Positions 1 to 8,700 of a stretch of DNA of 35,242 bases are shown here, piece after piece; position 1 is the first letter of the stretch; each line of letters opens with the position of its first letter. The DNA is taken from NCBI GenBank assembly GCA_025499625.1, contig JAFMVD010000058.1, positions 1 through 35,242 on the forward strand, written 5' to 3'. This DNA is from Carboxylicivirga fragile. Lineage in GTDB: Bacteria > Bacteroidota > Bacteroidia > Bacteroidales > Marinilabiliaceae. Below the pieces are notes generated by a model. That model searched no databases, was not told the DNA's origin, and saw only the letters and a program-made list of their open reading frames with translations. The translations under genes and the position numbers were made by a program.

Positions 1-54
1 GTAACTCCCATTGAATATGAATTAAATTATTACCAAGTTTTAATTGCGGCTTAA
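1..54 (+). CDS. C-terminal tail of a gene that begins before the window (uncertain)
   Basis: The first frame is open from base 1 and ends in TAA at 52-54, giving 17 residues (VTPIEYELNYYQVLIAA). The frame has no start codon inside the window, so if real it is the end of an upstream gene on the same strand as the hydrolase that follows 54 bases later. Seventeen open codons in A+T-rich DNA can occur by chance, so this is only a candidate. No function can be read from it. Confidence 0.3.
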   Translation, partial: VTPIEYELNYYQVLIAA

Positions 55-108
55 GGTCTTAAAAAAACGTCCGGTTTTTATTTGTAATTCCATTACCCTG
101 TAAAGCTG

Positions 109-822
109 ATGAATGCACTGTTACCGGAGAATAATGCTCAGGCATTAGCTGCTCTGGTTATGCGGTTTGCTCCTGTTGAAATGGGAGGGGCAGTTGGTGA
201 TGTTATTCGCTACTGTAAACGCACTCCATTGGCAGAAAATGTGCTACTCGACCGACATACTCCTTATGTACATGGTGTATTCTATCTGCAAGTATTGCAA
301 GGATTAGGTTTTTACAGCGATTACAGTCATCATTATGTGTATGTTCCTAAGGATGCGGATCCTTCAAAGCTACAAGTCTTTTTTCATGGATATGCAGGAA
401 ACTTTTTGTATTACGTGGAGTGTTTTGAACAGTACTATTCAGGAGTGTATCCTGTAGTATTCCCAACAACCCGAGGGGTAAGCGGAATATTTACCGAAAC
501 GGCTTTGCAAACGTTTCTGCAAAGTAGTTGGATGAACGATAATTATGACGAAGGTATGCAAGGGTGTAGATTTGTTGGATTATCAAATGGTGGATCAGGC
601 GTAAGTAGTGCCTATAAGCTTAGTGATGGCAAGGCGGCTGATTACATATATTTGTCGTGTTCCAGTCGTTTTAATACCGCTAAAATTAAAGTGGTTGGAG
701 GAACCAATGATCGTTCCTTTGGCACCATGCGAAGGAATAGAGTACGGCGCTTTCAAGGTGAAGATCACTCTTTGTTGTTTGCCCAGACAAAGGAAGTGGT
801 GGATGTTATTACAAAAGAATAA
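109..822 (+). CDS. Alpha/beta-hydrolase-like protein
   Basis: A 237-residue protein with the main marks of an alpha/beta hydrolase. An oxyanion-type strand end (FFHGYAGN, about residues 91-98) is followed by a nucleophile elbow G-L-S-N-G-G with Ser159, and a late E-D-H-S motif supplies a likely catalytic His220. Asp201 in GTNDRSF is a candidate acid. Family members are esterases, lipases or acyl-transfer enzymes, and the substrate cannot be told. No signal peptide or membrane segment is visible. The ATG at 109 is the first ATG after an in-frame stop at 85-87. It stands apart from the minus-strand island and its role is unknown. Confidence 0.6.
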   Translation: MNALLPENNAQALAALVMRFAPVEMGGAVGDVIRYCKRTPLAENVLLDRHTPYVHGVFYLQVLQGLGFYSDYSHHYVYVPKDADPSKLQVFFHGYAGNFLYYVECFEQYYSGVYPVVFPTTRGVSGIFTETALQTFLQSSWMNDNYDEGMQGCRFVGLSNGGSGVSSAYKLSDGKAADYIYLSCSSRFNTAKIKVVGGTNDRSFGTMRRNRVRRFQGEDHSLLFAQTKEVVDVITKE

Positions 823-977
823 TTGACTAAAATTATATGACATTAATAATATATAATTATTTATTTGAATCAGATTAATTTCATTAGCTTCTAGTCGTTA
901 TTTTTATACATGCTAATTTTAAATATAGGGATCAGCACTTTTAGGGTATTGTGCTCTAAAAATTGAATAATAAGAGC

Positions 978-993
978 ATCACTTTAGAGTGAT
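978..993. promoter_or_regulatory. Inverted repeat just upstream of the TPR gene
   Basis: ATCACT and AGTGAT form a perfect 6-bp inverted repeat around a TTAG loop, ending 17 bases before the ATG at 1011. A second, looser pair (GCTCT near 952, AGAGC near 973) lies just upstream. The position suits an operator or a 5' leader hairpin. The rest of the 823-1010 gap is A+T-rich, with no clear Bacteroidota promoter (TTTG then TAnnTTTG). Confidence 0.3.
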
Positions 994-1010
994 AATTAAA
1001 TATCAAATAA

Positions 1011-2681
1011 ATGAAAAAATACTTACTGCTGTTAATAAGCCTTTGTTTGGCTATTGGTTTGCACGCTCAAAAAAATGAAGAACTACAATATTCTGATATT
1101 ATTGAATGCTTTGATGCGGGTAAATATGATGAAGCGATGAAGTTGAATTCTCAATTCTTGTTGAATAACCCCAAGCATATTGAAGCTAATTGGAATATGG
1201 GTTTTATGCCATACACCAAAAGGAAATATGATGAAAGTATTAGAGGGTTTGAGGCGTTTAAGTCGATGCTTAAAAGAAGAGATGTTGAAAATCACATACG
1301 GGCCAATTGGTTTTTGGGTTATTCTTATCGTTATGCAGGAGACAAGGCTTCTGCTATTAGATGTTTTGAGCGAGTACTAGAGCTGGATAGTGAACATGTG
1401 ACTGTGATGGCAAATTTAGCAGATATTTACATTGAAAATAAGAATTATAGCAAGGCAGAAGATCTATTGCAAAAAGGTTTAGTGATCAGTGAAAATGATG
1501 CGGCTATTTGGGATACATATTGTCAGTTTTATTATCGGACGAATGACAACTCCAAGGCTCTGGAATCCATCAATAAGGCCATAGCTATTGATCCTAAGTA
1601 TGCCCGATATCATTATGCTAAAGCTTTTCTTCTTGAGGATAAAGGAGATGTTGAAGGTGCTTTAAAGCATTATGCCAGGAGCCTTAGCCTTTACAATGGT
1701 AAAGATAAGGAAACACAGAATGCGATTGTCCGTTTATCGATTCAAAACTATGGCGAAGCATTACGTGCTATAGATAGAGAGCTTGAAAATGGGGAAGATG
1801 ATGCCTGGAATGAACTTAGAGCCAGAGTGTTCAGTGAAAATGGTAGACACGATAGAGCTGTAAAAGAGTATAGTCGCTTGATAAATGGTAAAACAAAAGA
1901 TCAGGCATCCTATTATATGTATATGCGTGCGATGGAATATCAGGAATTGGGATTTCATAAGGCTGCGATCAAAGATTTTGAGACCGTTCGTGTTTATTAT
2001 CCAAAATACGAATATTTGTACGGGGCAATGGCTGATTCGTACCGCTTGCTCACAGATTTTAACTCGGCTATCGAACATTTCTCTATAGCTATTGAATTGG
2101 CTCCGGGGGAAGCCTGGTTTTACTATCGTCGTGGGTGGTGTAAGGAGTATGTGGAGGATTATAAGGGAGCTTTGGCTGATTACAATGAATCTATTGATAT
2201 TAATCCGGATTATAGCTATAGCTATCTTCAGAGAGGACGTTTGTTTGAAAAATATCTTAATCAAGCTGAGAGCGCCAAAAGGGACTATGAAAAGATTCTA
2301 GAACTCGATACTGTACCTACGTCAATTGGTAATTGCAGACAATATGCTTTAATGCATCTGGGACAAAAACAGGAAGCTATCGCCTGGATGAATCATATAC
2401 TTGAATCTTTCCCTGACGAGGCCGGCTTTTATTATGATGCGCTGTGTATGTATGCGGCAATGGATGAGGAAGAAGCAGCTATCCTTCATTTGGAGCTGGC
2501 GTTGGAGAAAGGTTACACTAATTTTGGGCATTTGGCAACAGATGATGACCTGGATAATGTTCGCAATCTTGAGGCGTTTAAGGTTTTGATAGAAAAATGG
2601 AAGCAAATACATGGGGCCTCACAACCCAAGGAAGTAGAAGAGAAAGAAAAAGCTATAGGTTATCGTAGACTGGTGGGGTAA
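1011..2681 (+). CDS. Exported tetratricopeptide-repeat (TPR) protein
   Basis: A 556-residue protein. The N-terminus is a clear signal peptide: Lys-Lys, a Leu/Ile-rich core, then LHAQ, with cleavage likely after Gln20, typical of Bacteroidota. From about residue 30 to 430 there are many degenerate 34-residue TPR units, with repeated patterns such as AxxxYxxAL and AIxxDPxYA. One example is the stretch around KALESINKAIAIDPKYA. A more divergent helical region follows, ending in a charged tail. TPR arrays are protein-binding scaffolds, so a periplasmic or envelope adaptor role is likely. No enzymatic domain is visible. The gene stands alone, with 188 bases before it and 265 after. Confidence 0.8.
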   Translation: MKKYLLLLISLCLAIGLHAQKNEELQYSDIIECFDAGKYDEAMKLNSQFLLNNPKHIEANWNMGFMPYTKRKYDESIRGFEAFKSMLKRRDVENHIRANWFLGYSYRYAGDKASAIRCFERVLELDSEHVTVMANLADIYIENKNYSKAEDLLQKGLVISENDAAIWDTYCQFYYRTNDNSKALESINKAIAIDPKYARYHYAKAFLLEDKGDVEGALKHYARSLSLYNGKDKETQNAIVRLSIQNYGEALRAIDRELENGEDDAWNELRARVFSENGRHDRAVKEYSRLINGKTKDQASYYMYMRAMEYQELGFHKAAIKDFETVRVYYPKYEYLYGAMADSYRLLTDFNSAIEHFSIAIELAPGEAWFYYRRGWCKEYVEDYKGALADYNESIDINPDYSYSYLQRGRLFEKYLNQAESAKRDYEKILELDTVPTSIGNCRQYALMHLGQKQEAIAWMNHILESFPDEAGFYYDALCMYAAMDEEEAAILHLELALEKGYTNFGHLATDDDLDNVRNLEAFKVLIEKWKQIHGASQPKEVEEKEKAIGYRRLVG

Positions 2682-2733
2682 GGTGATTTTGGATGTGCGA
2701 TGTGGAGATGTATTGCAGCTTGGTTAAATGGGG

Positions 2734-2768
2734 TTTAGGTGTTAGGTTTTGGGTGCTTGGTTTTGGGT
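2734..2768 (+). repeat. Degenerate heptamer array, locus 1 (five units)
   Basis: Five consecutive 7-base units read TTTAGGT, GTTAGGT, TTTGGGT, GCTTGGT and TTTGGGT, preceded by GGGG. The same type of array recurs at 11976-11996, 26305-26346 and 29469-29496 with the G/T-rich strand always on the plus strand. It lies in the gap between the TPR gene and the 167-aa gene. See the findings for the combined pattern. Confidence 0.75.
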
Positions 2769-2856
2769 TGGCTTTTCAGGAGTAAAGCTATTTTGGTGCA
2801 TGTGGTTGAAAAGTAGTAAGTATTGAGACTATGTACAGCTTGGTTATGAAATAGAA

Positions 2857-2872
2857 CGCGAGGGGACTCGCG
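2857..2872. other. Stable GC-rich hairpin with a GNRA-type loop
   Basis: CGCGAG and CTCGCG pair perfectly around a GGGA tetraloop that fits GNRA. It lies 75 bases before the ATG of the 167-aa gene, in otherwise A+T-rich DNA. There is no U-run on either side, so it is not a standard terminator. It could be a leader structure or part of a decayed element: an open frame without a clear start also runs across it, from about 2847 to 2935. Confidence 0.4.
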
Positions 2873-2946
2873 CAACAGCACAGCGAATAATAATAAACTA
2901 AGGGAGCTACCACATGAACTAGCACCCATATGAAACCAGAATAAAC

Positions 2947-3450
2947 ATGACAGACAAAGCAAGACAAGCAGCTGAAGAGGTAAGGCTCAAAATGGCAGCC
3001 ATGAAGCCTGAAGAGCTATCGAAGATTACAAAACGTTGTGAAATTTCAGAGGCTGACAAGAATAGACCTATAGAGGGCATGAATGAGGCCATGGTTGATG
3101 ATTATATAATGATGTTGTCAGCGTCCGAGATGGTATTCAGTGATAAATATCAAAGAAGGGGTCATACGGGTGTAATTTATGCTCATCATATAGAGGTATA
3201 TGAGTATAAAGAGAAAATCCTCATTGCAATTTTAAACATTGCAGATTCGAACAAAGTACGATATTGTGCCAGTTATGATTTGTACTTTTTTGTGACTTTT
3301 AGTTCTGATAAATCAAAAGCTCTATTCGCTTGGAAAGGTGAAATGTTCTCATCTGATGGAACTAAGGAGGGTGTAGAGACTTTCAACAATAGACTTGATG
3401 AAAGTTATTGGGCAAAGGAATTTTTATCTAGTTATTTTAAATCAGAATAG
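2947..3450 (+). CDS. Hypothetical protein, unknown function (167 aa)
   Basis: A 167-residue protein I do not recognise. The N-terminal third is charged and helical (KARQAAEEVRLKMAAM). The C-terminal part alternates beta-like stretches (GVIYAHHIEVYEYKEKILIAIL and YDLYFFVTFSS) and ends in an acidic, aromatic tail. No signal peptide, membrane segment or catalytic motif is visible. It is the last plus-strand gene before the minus-strand island. A small, single, soluble protein downstream of a possible coding remnant could be an orphan immunity protein of a polymorphic toxin, but nothing in the sequence proves that. Confidence 0.55.
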   Translation: MTDKARQAAEEVRLKMAAMKPEELSKITKRCEISEADKNRPIEGMNEAMVDDYIMMLSASEMVFSDKYQRRGHTGVIYAHHIEVYEYKEKILIAILNIADSNKVRYCASYDLYFFVTFSSDKSKALFAWKGEMFSSDGTKEGVETFNNRLDESYWAKEFLSSYFKSE

Positions 3451-3538
3451 AGATTAGCGGAAAACATTGTTCCTGCTAAAAGTTGCACACTCCACTTGTT
3501 TGAAGTCAAACCCAATTGGACAAATTAACACTTAAAGC

Positions 3539-3572
3539 TAAGAGATACTTTTTGATTTGCAAAAAGCTCTTA
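3539..3572. terminator. Possible bidirectional terminator hairpin between convergent genes
   Basis: TAAGAG pairs with CTCTTA and CTTTTTG with CAAAAAG around an ATTTG loop, with a 3-base bulge (ATA) on the left arm. It lies between the convergent 167-aa gene and the end of the minus-strand unit, where a shared terminator is expected. The stem is A+T-rich and lacks a long U-run, so this is tentative. A smaller inverted repeat (GTTTGA/TCAAAC) is at 3498-3511. Confidence 0.3.
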
Positions 3573-3633
3573 CATGATGATAATGTCAAGCATTTGAATC
3601 GCGCACCAGAAGAGGTCGTTCGAAGATTGTGTT

Positions 3634-4545
3634 CTATCGAAGTATGTCAGCACGCTCACGTATGAGATCTAATGCGTCCTGTGAGTAATCCATCCATGCA
3701 TTTATTCTTTGTTGAAAAGCTTTGGTTATATTTTCATCTGTATTTGTTAAGGTAACATGTCCATTATCAAAAACAAATTGGCCTCCTTTCAATACCAAGG
3801 TATATGATAAGTCTTCCGTTTTTTCATCTTCCAAATAAGGCAAGAGGTCTGCAATTGACCTTACATGAGAAAGTTTAAATGATATGGGTTGCTTGTCGGT
3901 ATATAAGCTAGAAAATTGAATTGCTTGACAGCTGGTGCTTAAGCCTAAGAAACGTGCAACACCAGGATGGTATAAACTAGATTTTAAAATGTACCGGCCA
4001 TCTTTATTGGTTTGATCCATTTCTGTACTTTGACCATTGAACATTTCATTGGGGCTGAGAAGCCTTATTTTACTATGTGGCGATAACAGTTGATAGGCAA
4101 AGGTATTGTAAGCGTTTTGTTGAAAGATAACAGAATAATCATAGTACCAATCTAATCGTGTTTGATCGCATTTATATAAGTCTTTAATATTTGATGCATA
4201 AATATCTTTCAACCAACTACCATTACCCGTGAAATTATAATGCACTTCAAATATTGGAAAATCAGCATCGGATAGATCAACAAAAAAATCGTATGAATCA
4301 GTTTCAACAGGTACCCAGCATGACTGAAAGAATTGCTTATCAACAGGACGGTTTAAGTGCTCTAATAAGCTAAACCATTCGCTCAATATCTTGTCAATGC
4401 TTTCGCAAGTTACGTGGCTGATAATACCGCTGGTGAAAAGTATTTCCGGGGATGTATCAAGGTAGGCTAATACGCCTTTAAATTCTTCATACTTTTCTCC
4501 CCAGATCTCATACCAACTATTAAATAAAGTACCCTTAGGATGCAT
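3634..4545 (-). CDS. Hypothetical protein, last gene of the AlkB/DUF1848/helicase unit
   Basis: A 303-residue soluble protein with no domain I can name. It is rich in aromatic residues (NSWYEIWGEKYEEF; RLDWYYDYSVIF) and has no signal peptide or membrane segment. Its start lies 29 bases after the stop of the coiled-coil gene on the same strand, so it is probably co-transcribed as the distal gene of the unit. In that setting it may be an accessory or partner of the tail-anchored coiled-coil protein or of the helicase. No catalytic signature was found. Confidence 0.6.
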   Translation of the reverse strand: MHPKGTLFNSWYEIWGEKYEEFKGVLAYLDTSPEILFTSGIISHVTCESIDKILSEWFSLLEHLNRPVDKQFFQSCWVPVETDSYDFFVDLSDADFPIFEVHYNFTGNGSWLKDIYASNIKDLYKCDQTRLDWYYDYSVIFQQNAYNTFAYQLLSPHSKIRLLSPNEMFNGQSTEMDQTNKDGRYILKSSLYHPGVARFLGLSTSCQAIQFSSLYTDKQPISFKLSHVRSIADLLPYLEDEKTEDLSYTLVLKGGQFVFDNGHVTLTNTDENITKAFQQRINAWMDYSQDALDLIRERADILR

Positions 4546-4574
4546 TTTATTTATTCAGATTTTGCCATGTTATA

Positions 4575-5717
4575 TTAGAATAAACTTATAAAATATTTGT
4601 AATTACTCAACACAAAGACACCACCTGCAGACAAGAGTATTAGTGCCCATGTAATATATGTGTTTATTTGTTGCTTCTTGATTAACCTTTCTTGCATCTC
4701 GATGGATTGAATTAGTCTTTCAGTGACATCTTTCTCCATGGTTTTAATTTTCTCTTGAATAATAAGGTTGTCATTATGCGTTTGATTAACCTCCTTATGA
4801 AGCTTATTCAGTTCAGTTGAAAAGTTAGTTTCTGATATCTGTTGAATGAGCTTATGCATTTCTTCACTATACGCAACCAAAGCCTTTATTATATCCTCGG
4901 ATTGTGAAGCTTGTTTATCAATTGTTTTAACAGCTATTTCTTTTACTCCAGTTATTACCTCCTCACTTGTAGATTTTAATTTTATTACGGAGTTATTAAA
5001 GTTTTCAAACTCTTTAATAATACTATTTTGACTTTTCTCTGTTATAGACACATTTTTCTTTTCCAGATCAATAAGCTTATCAGAAAAATTAGCAATAATG
5101 GTTTCAATAGCTTTTGCGATTTCTTCTTCTTGATTCTTTATAGTTTCGCTGGCTAGTGATCTTGCTTCATTAATTGATTTTTCGCTAATCTCTTTCAGTG
5201 TACCAGCAGAGTTCTTAAAATCTTCAATTTTCTCAGAAATGCCATTCTGACTATCTTGTGTGATAGTGCCAATTTTCTCTTCAAAATCAACTAGTTTGCC
5301 AGAGAAATTGGTAACAATGGCATTTATTTTATTTGCTAAGTCAGTTTCATACTTTTTTATAAGCTCAGCTGATTGGTTATTAACATTCTTAAGTTCTGCA
5401 TTGGCAAAACTTTCGAGTTTCTCTGCCGTTTCTTTAAACGTTTTCAACTTCTGACTGATACTCTGGTCTCCGCTATCAATTGAGCCATGTACTTTCTGTT
5501 CAAAATCAGCTAAAGAACTAGAGAATGAATTTATAACAGAAGACGTTTCGTTTTTAATGACATCGGCCATTTGCTTCACTTCATGAGCTAAAGCTTTTGT
5601 TGCACTTGTGAATTCAGTTCCAGTATCGGCTACTTTCTCAACCTGTTCTCTGGCAGAATCTATCTTTGTTAAACTCTGCTGTATTTGAACTAATGATTTA
5701 TTAATATTTTCAGACAT
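4575..5717 (-). CDS. Tail-anchored coiled-coil protein with an exact 73-residue repeat
   Basis: A 380-residue, highly helical, charged protein. Three copies of a block beginning FSxxLxDxE (FSSSLADFEQK at 65, FSGKLVDFEEK at 138, FSDKLIDLEKK at 211) are spaced exactly 73 residues apart. Each is followed by a Ser/Gln-rich SQ...I segment and a K/F-rich helix, which suggests recent internal duplication. The C-terminus has one membrane segment (TWALILLSAGGVFVLSNY, about 353-370) and a very short tail, so the protein is probably C-tail-anchored with the coiled coil in the cytoplasm. Its start overlaps the helicase stop (TAATG), so the two are likely translationally coupled. The architecture resembles rod-like scaffolds; no enzymatic domain is seen. 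Confidence 0.7.
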   Translation of the reverse strand: MSENINKSLVQIQQSLTKIDSAREQVEKVADTGTEFTSATKALAHEVKQMADVIKNETSSVINSFSSSLADFEQKVHGSIDSGDQSISQKLKTFKETAEKLESFANAELKNVNNQSAELIKKYETDLANKINAIVTNFSGKLVDFEEKIGTITQDSQNGISEKIEDFKNSAGTLKEISEKSINEARSLASETIKNQEEEIAKAIETIIANFSDKLIDLEKKNVSITEKSQNSIIKEFENFNNSVIKLKSTSEEVITGVKEIAVKTIDKQASQSEDIIKALVAYSEEMHKLIQQISETNFSTELNKLHKEVNQTHNDNLIIQEKIKTMEKDVTERLIQSIEMQERLIKKQQINTYITWALILLSAGGVFVLSNYKYFISLF

Positions 5718-8700
5718 TATAAAGTGTATTTTGTGGCTATGTTACTAATATTATTGGCATGTATTGCAAGGGATACTTCTGATTTTAGCTGAAGAAAAAA
5801 TGGTTTCTCTGTTGCAATTTGATGTAAGAAGGTATTATAATCTTCAAATAATTGCCAAAACTCCAGTTTATTGGTAAATCGTTTTTCAAACTCCATTAAT
5901 CCATTTTTATAGCTATCGCTTAATTCCGCCACTAAAATATCATTGTTATTGGTACCCAGAAAAAATAGGCAAAATGCATTTAATAGCGATAAGGCAGGGT
6001 TTTTATCCGTTAAAGAACGACGAATTAAACGCACAGCACCTTGCAGGTGCTTCACATTATCTATAGGAGTACCGACTCCTACTAATTCATCGTCTATTAC
6101 TTTAAGGTATTTGAATAGAATTTCGGAGGTAGAATCTTTACCTCTGTCTGTATCTATGGTTAAAGAATAATCTTCTCCATTGTCAGCTACATAATCCTCT
6201 TTGGCATATTTAGAATTGAAATAATAAAAGATAAAATCTTTCAGTTCTTCATTTCTTTCTTTCCAGTCTTTTGATTCATCAATACCAGCAATACAAAAAT
6301 TACGCATATCATCAATGGCGCGTTTCCTCTTTTCAGATATTTTTTCGTAGACAAATTCGGTTAGATAGGCTAAGCACCTGTAGATTTCGTTCTTTATAGG
6401 ATATTCAAGGTCTTCGTTGATTTGATATTTTTTTGCTTTTTCTAGTTCCAAAGTAGCTCTATCAGCATTATAATAACGTAATAAAAACCTGTTTAAACCT
6501 TCAAAATATTGACCTTCGGCCTTTCGAACTGCAACGATACGGTATCTTTTATTGGAATAATCCTGTGTAAAGTCATCAATCAATTCGATACATGTCATCC
6601 GGTAAATGGCCTTGGCAATATCGATTTGATTACCTTCAATACCTTTGCCTTTATCATCCTCAATATAATTGACAAATGCGACAATTTCTTCGTTTTCATC
6701 GGCTGAGATTAAGGTTGATAAAAAGCCTTTTACCTTTTTTGTAGGCTTTATTTCTTTATCATTACCTTTAAACATATCAATATCAAAAGTACTTAACAGT
6801 TTATGCATAAATAGTTTTTCAGCCACAGCCCCTTTAAAACTATTGTTGTAGAAATACATGACCGTCTCATAATCTGCATTGTGATATTCAATGTGTTTTT
6901 TATCTACAGATAGATTGTGCTGATCAAACAGATCCAATAGATCCTCTTTGTATATCCAGTTTTCGGCTTCTTGCGGCACTTGCCTTAACTTACATTTTTG
7001 ATAAACTTTACATGAGCGGTCATTACAGTTCCGAAAACCAAAGTATTTAGGCCTTTGACCTTCTCTACAAAAAAGGCGTACCAGATCCTTTTCAGGTGTG
7101 CAATAATCAATGTGTTGGTTGTGAATATCAAAATTATAGTGTTTGATAATTTCATCCAGATCATTCGGTTTGAACCATCTGCCCTTTATCACACCCAAAG
7201 GATCGGTATTGTTTGTGTATCTTTTATTAATTCTTGCCAATTTATAATCAGAAAGCAAAATAACAGCTAGGGCCATTTTTCTATCTCTACCACCACGACC
7301 GGCCTCCTGTACAAAGCTTTCGAGAGAACTGGAATAATTCATATTCACAGTAAAGCGTACATTGGGCTTATCGATTCCCATGCAAAAAGCCTTTGTAGCC
7401 ACCATCAGGGGTTGCTTATCGTCCCTAAATAGCTCGAGATTTTTCATAGAGCTATTATCCTCGTCATCTCCACCGGAGAAAGTTCCCACATCAGGTATTA
7501 AATCGAATAAAGAATCTTTATTGGCTTGAACTGAGATGCCTGTTTTTGCTTTGTGCGGACAAAAAATAATACCTGCTTGATCGTATTCTGATTTTTGTGC
7601 GTAAAAATGGTTGTCAACGGATGTCTCTAAAGCATTATCAATGCCTACATTATTACCCTGTCGTTCTTCAAATGAGGACTTAATCATTTCTATAGCAAGG
7701 TTAGACTGAATGTCAGATAAATGCTGTGGAATAGACTGTATATACTGCTTTATGTAATTTTTTTTGGCCTCATAAAAACCCCATTTATCTGAGATCTTCA
7801 TTGGAATAGAAAGATTGTTATCTAACAAATCTCTATAACGAGTACTTAATTCGTTAACTCTCTCAGGTGTTCCATAATCACTAGCTTCAAGCGCTTCAAT
7901 TTCATTTTTGAACTCAACATTTACTTTCTCAACCTTATATTGTAGTTCTAATCTATTAGAGTTTTCGTAACGTACTATTGTTTCTGAATCTAAATCAAAG
8001 GCTCCTTCACCTGATAATTCACGTTCAACATCGGCTAAGACGTCAAATGAGGCTGTAGCTGTTAAGCCAAATAAGGATACATTTCCTTCTTTTGCCCTCA
8101 CATATTTATATAGATTACGTCCCAAGTGTAAGTAGGAGAATCTGAAATCATGACCCCACTCTGAAACACAATGCACTTCGTCCAATACACCATATGCAAA
8201 ATATACATGAGTATCGTGCATTAATTGTAGACGTTTCCTAAAATTGTATATCGCCAATCGTTCAGGTGACAGAAAAGCAAATAGCATTTGTGATTTTTCC
8301 ATCTGGATCGCCCGCGCCTCTTTGTCTGATACTGTAGAGTTGATATAGGTACAACAATCGATGCCTGCTGTTATTAAACCATCGTATTGATCTTTCATCA
8401 GGGAGCTTAAGGGATCAACAATCAAGGTAACACCCGGCTGCAATAAAGCTGCTAATTGGTAGGTTAATGATTTGCCACCTCCTGTAGGTAGTAGTCCAAT
8501 TACACAACTGTTTTGAAGCGCTCTATTAAGAATGGGGAGCTGTCCGGGGCGAAAACCCTGTTTACGGAATAAAAGTTGCAAGAAAAATTCAAGCAAGGAC
8601 TTCGTTTCTTCAATATCTGTATAGTCGCCTCGTTCATCCTTAGTCACCAGGCTGCGATAGTTTATTTTATCAGTGGTGTAAATTGTTCTTGCTCTACGTA

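Noticed and set aside
1761-2264. 167-codon open frame on the minus strand inside the TPR gene
   Set aside because: It lies fully within a well-supported TPR gene on the other strand and its translation has no domain or sensible composition, so it is a shadow frame.
4575-5717. ZorA-like motor protein
   Set aside because: ZorA has several N-terminal membrane segments of the MotA type before its coiled coil. This protein has one C-terminal segment and no ZorB-like neighbour.
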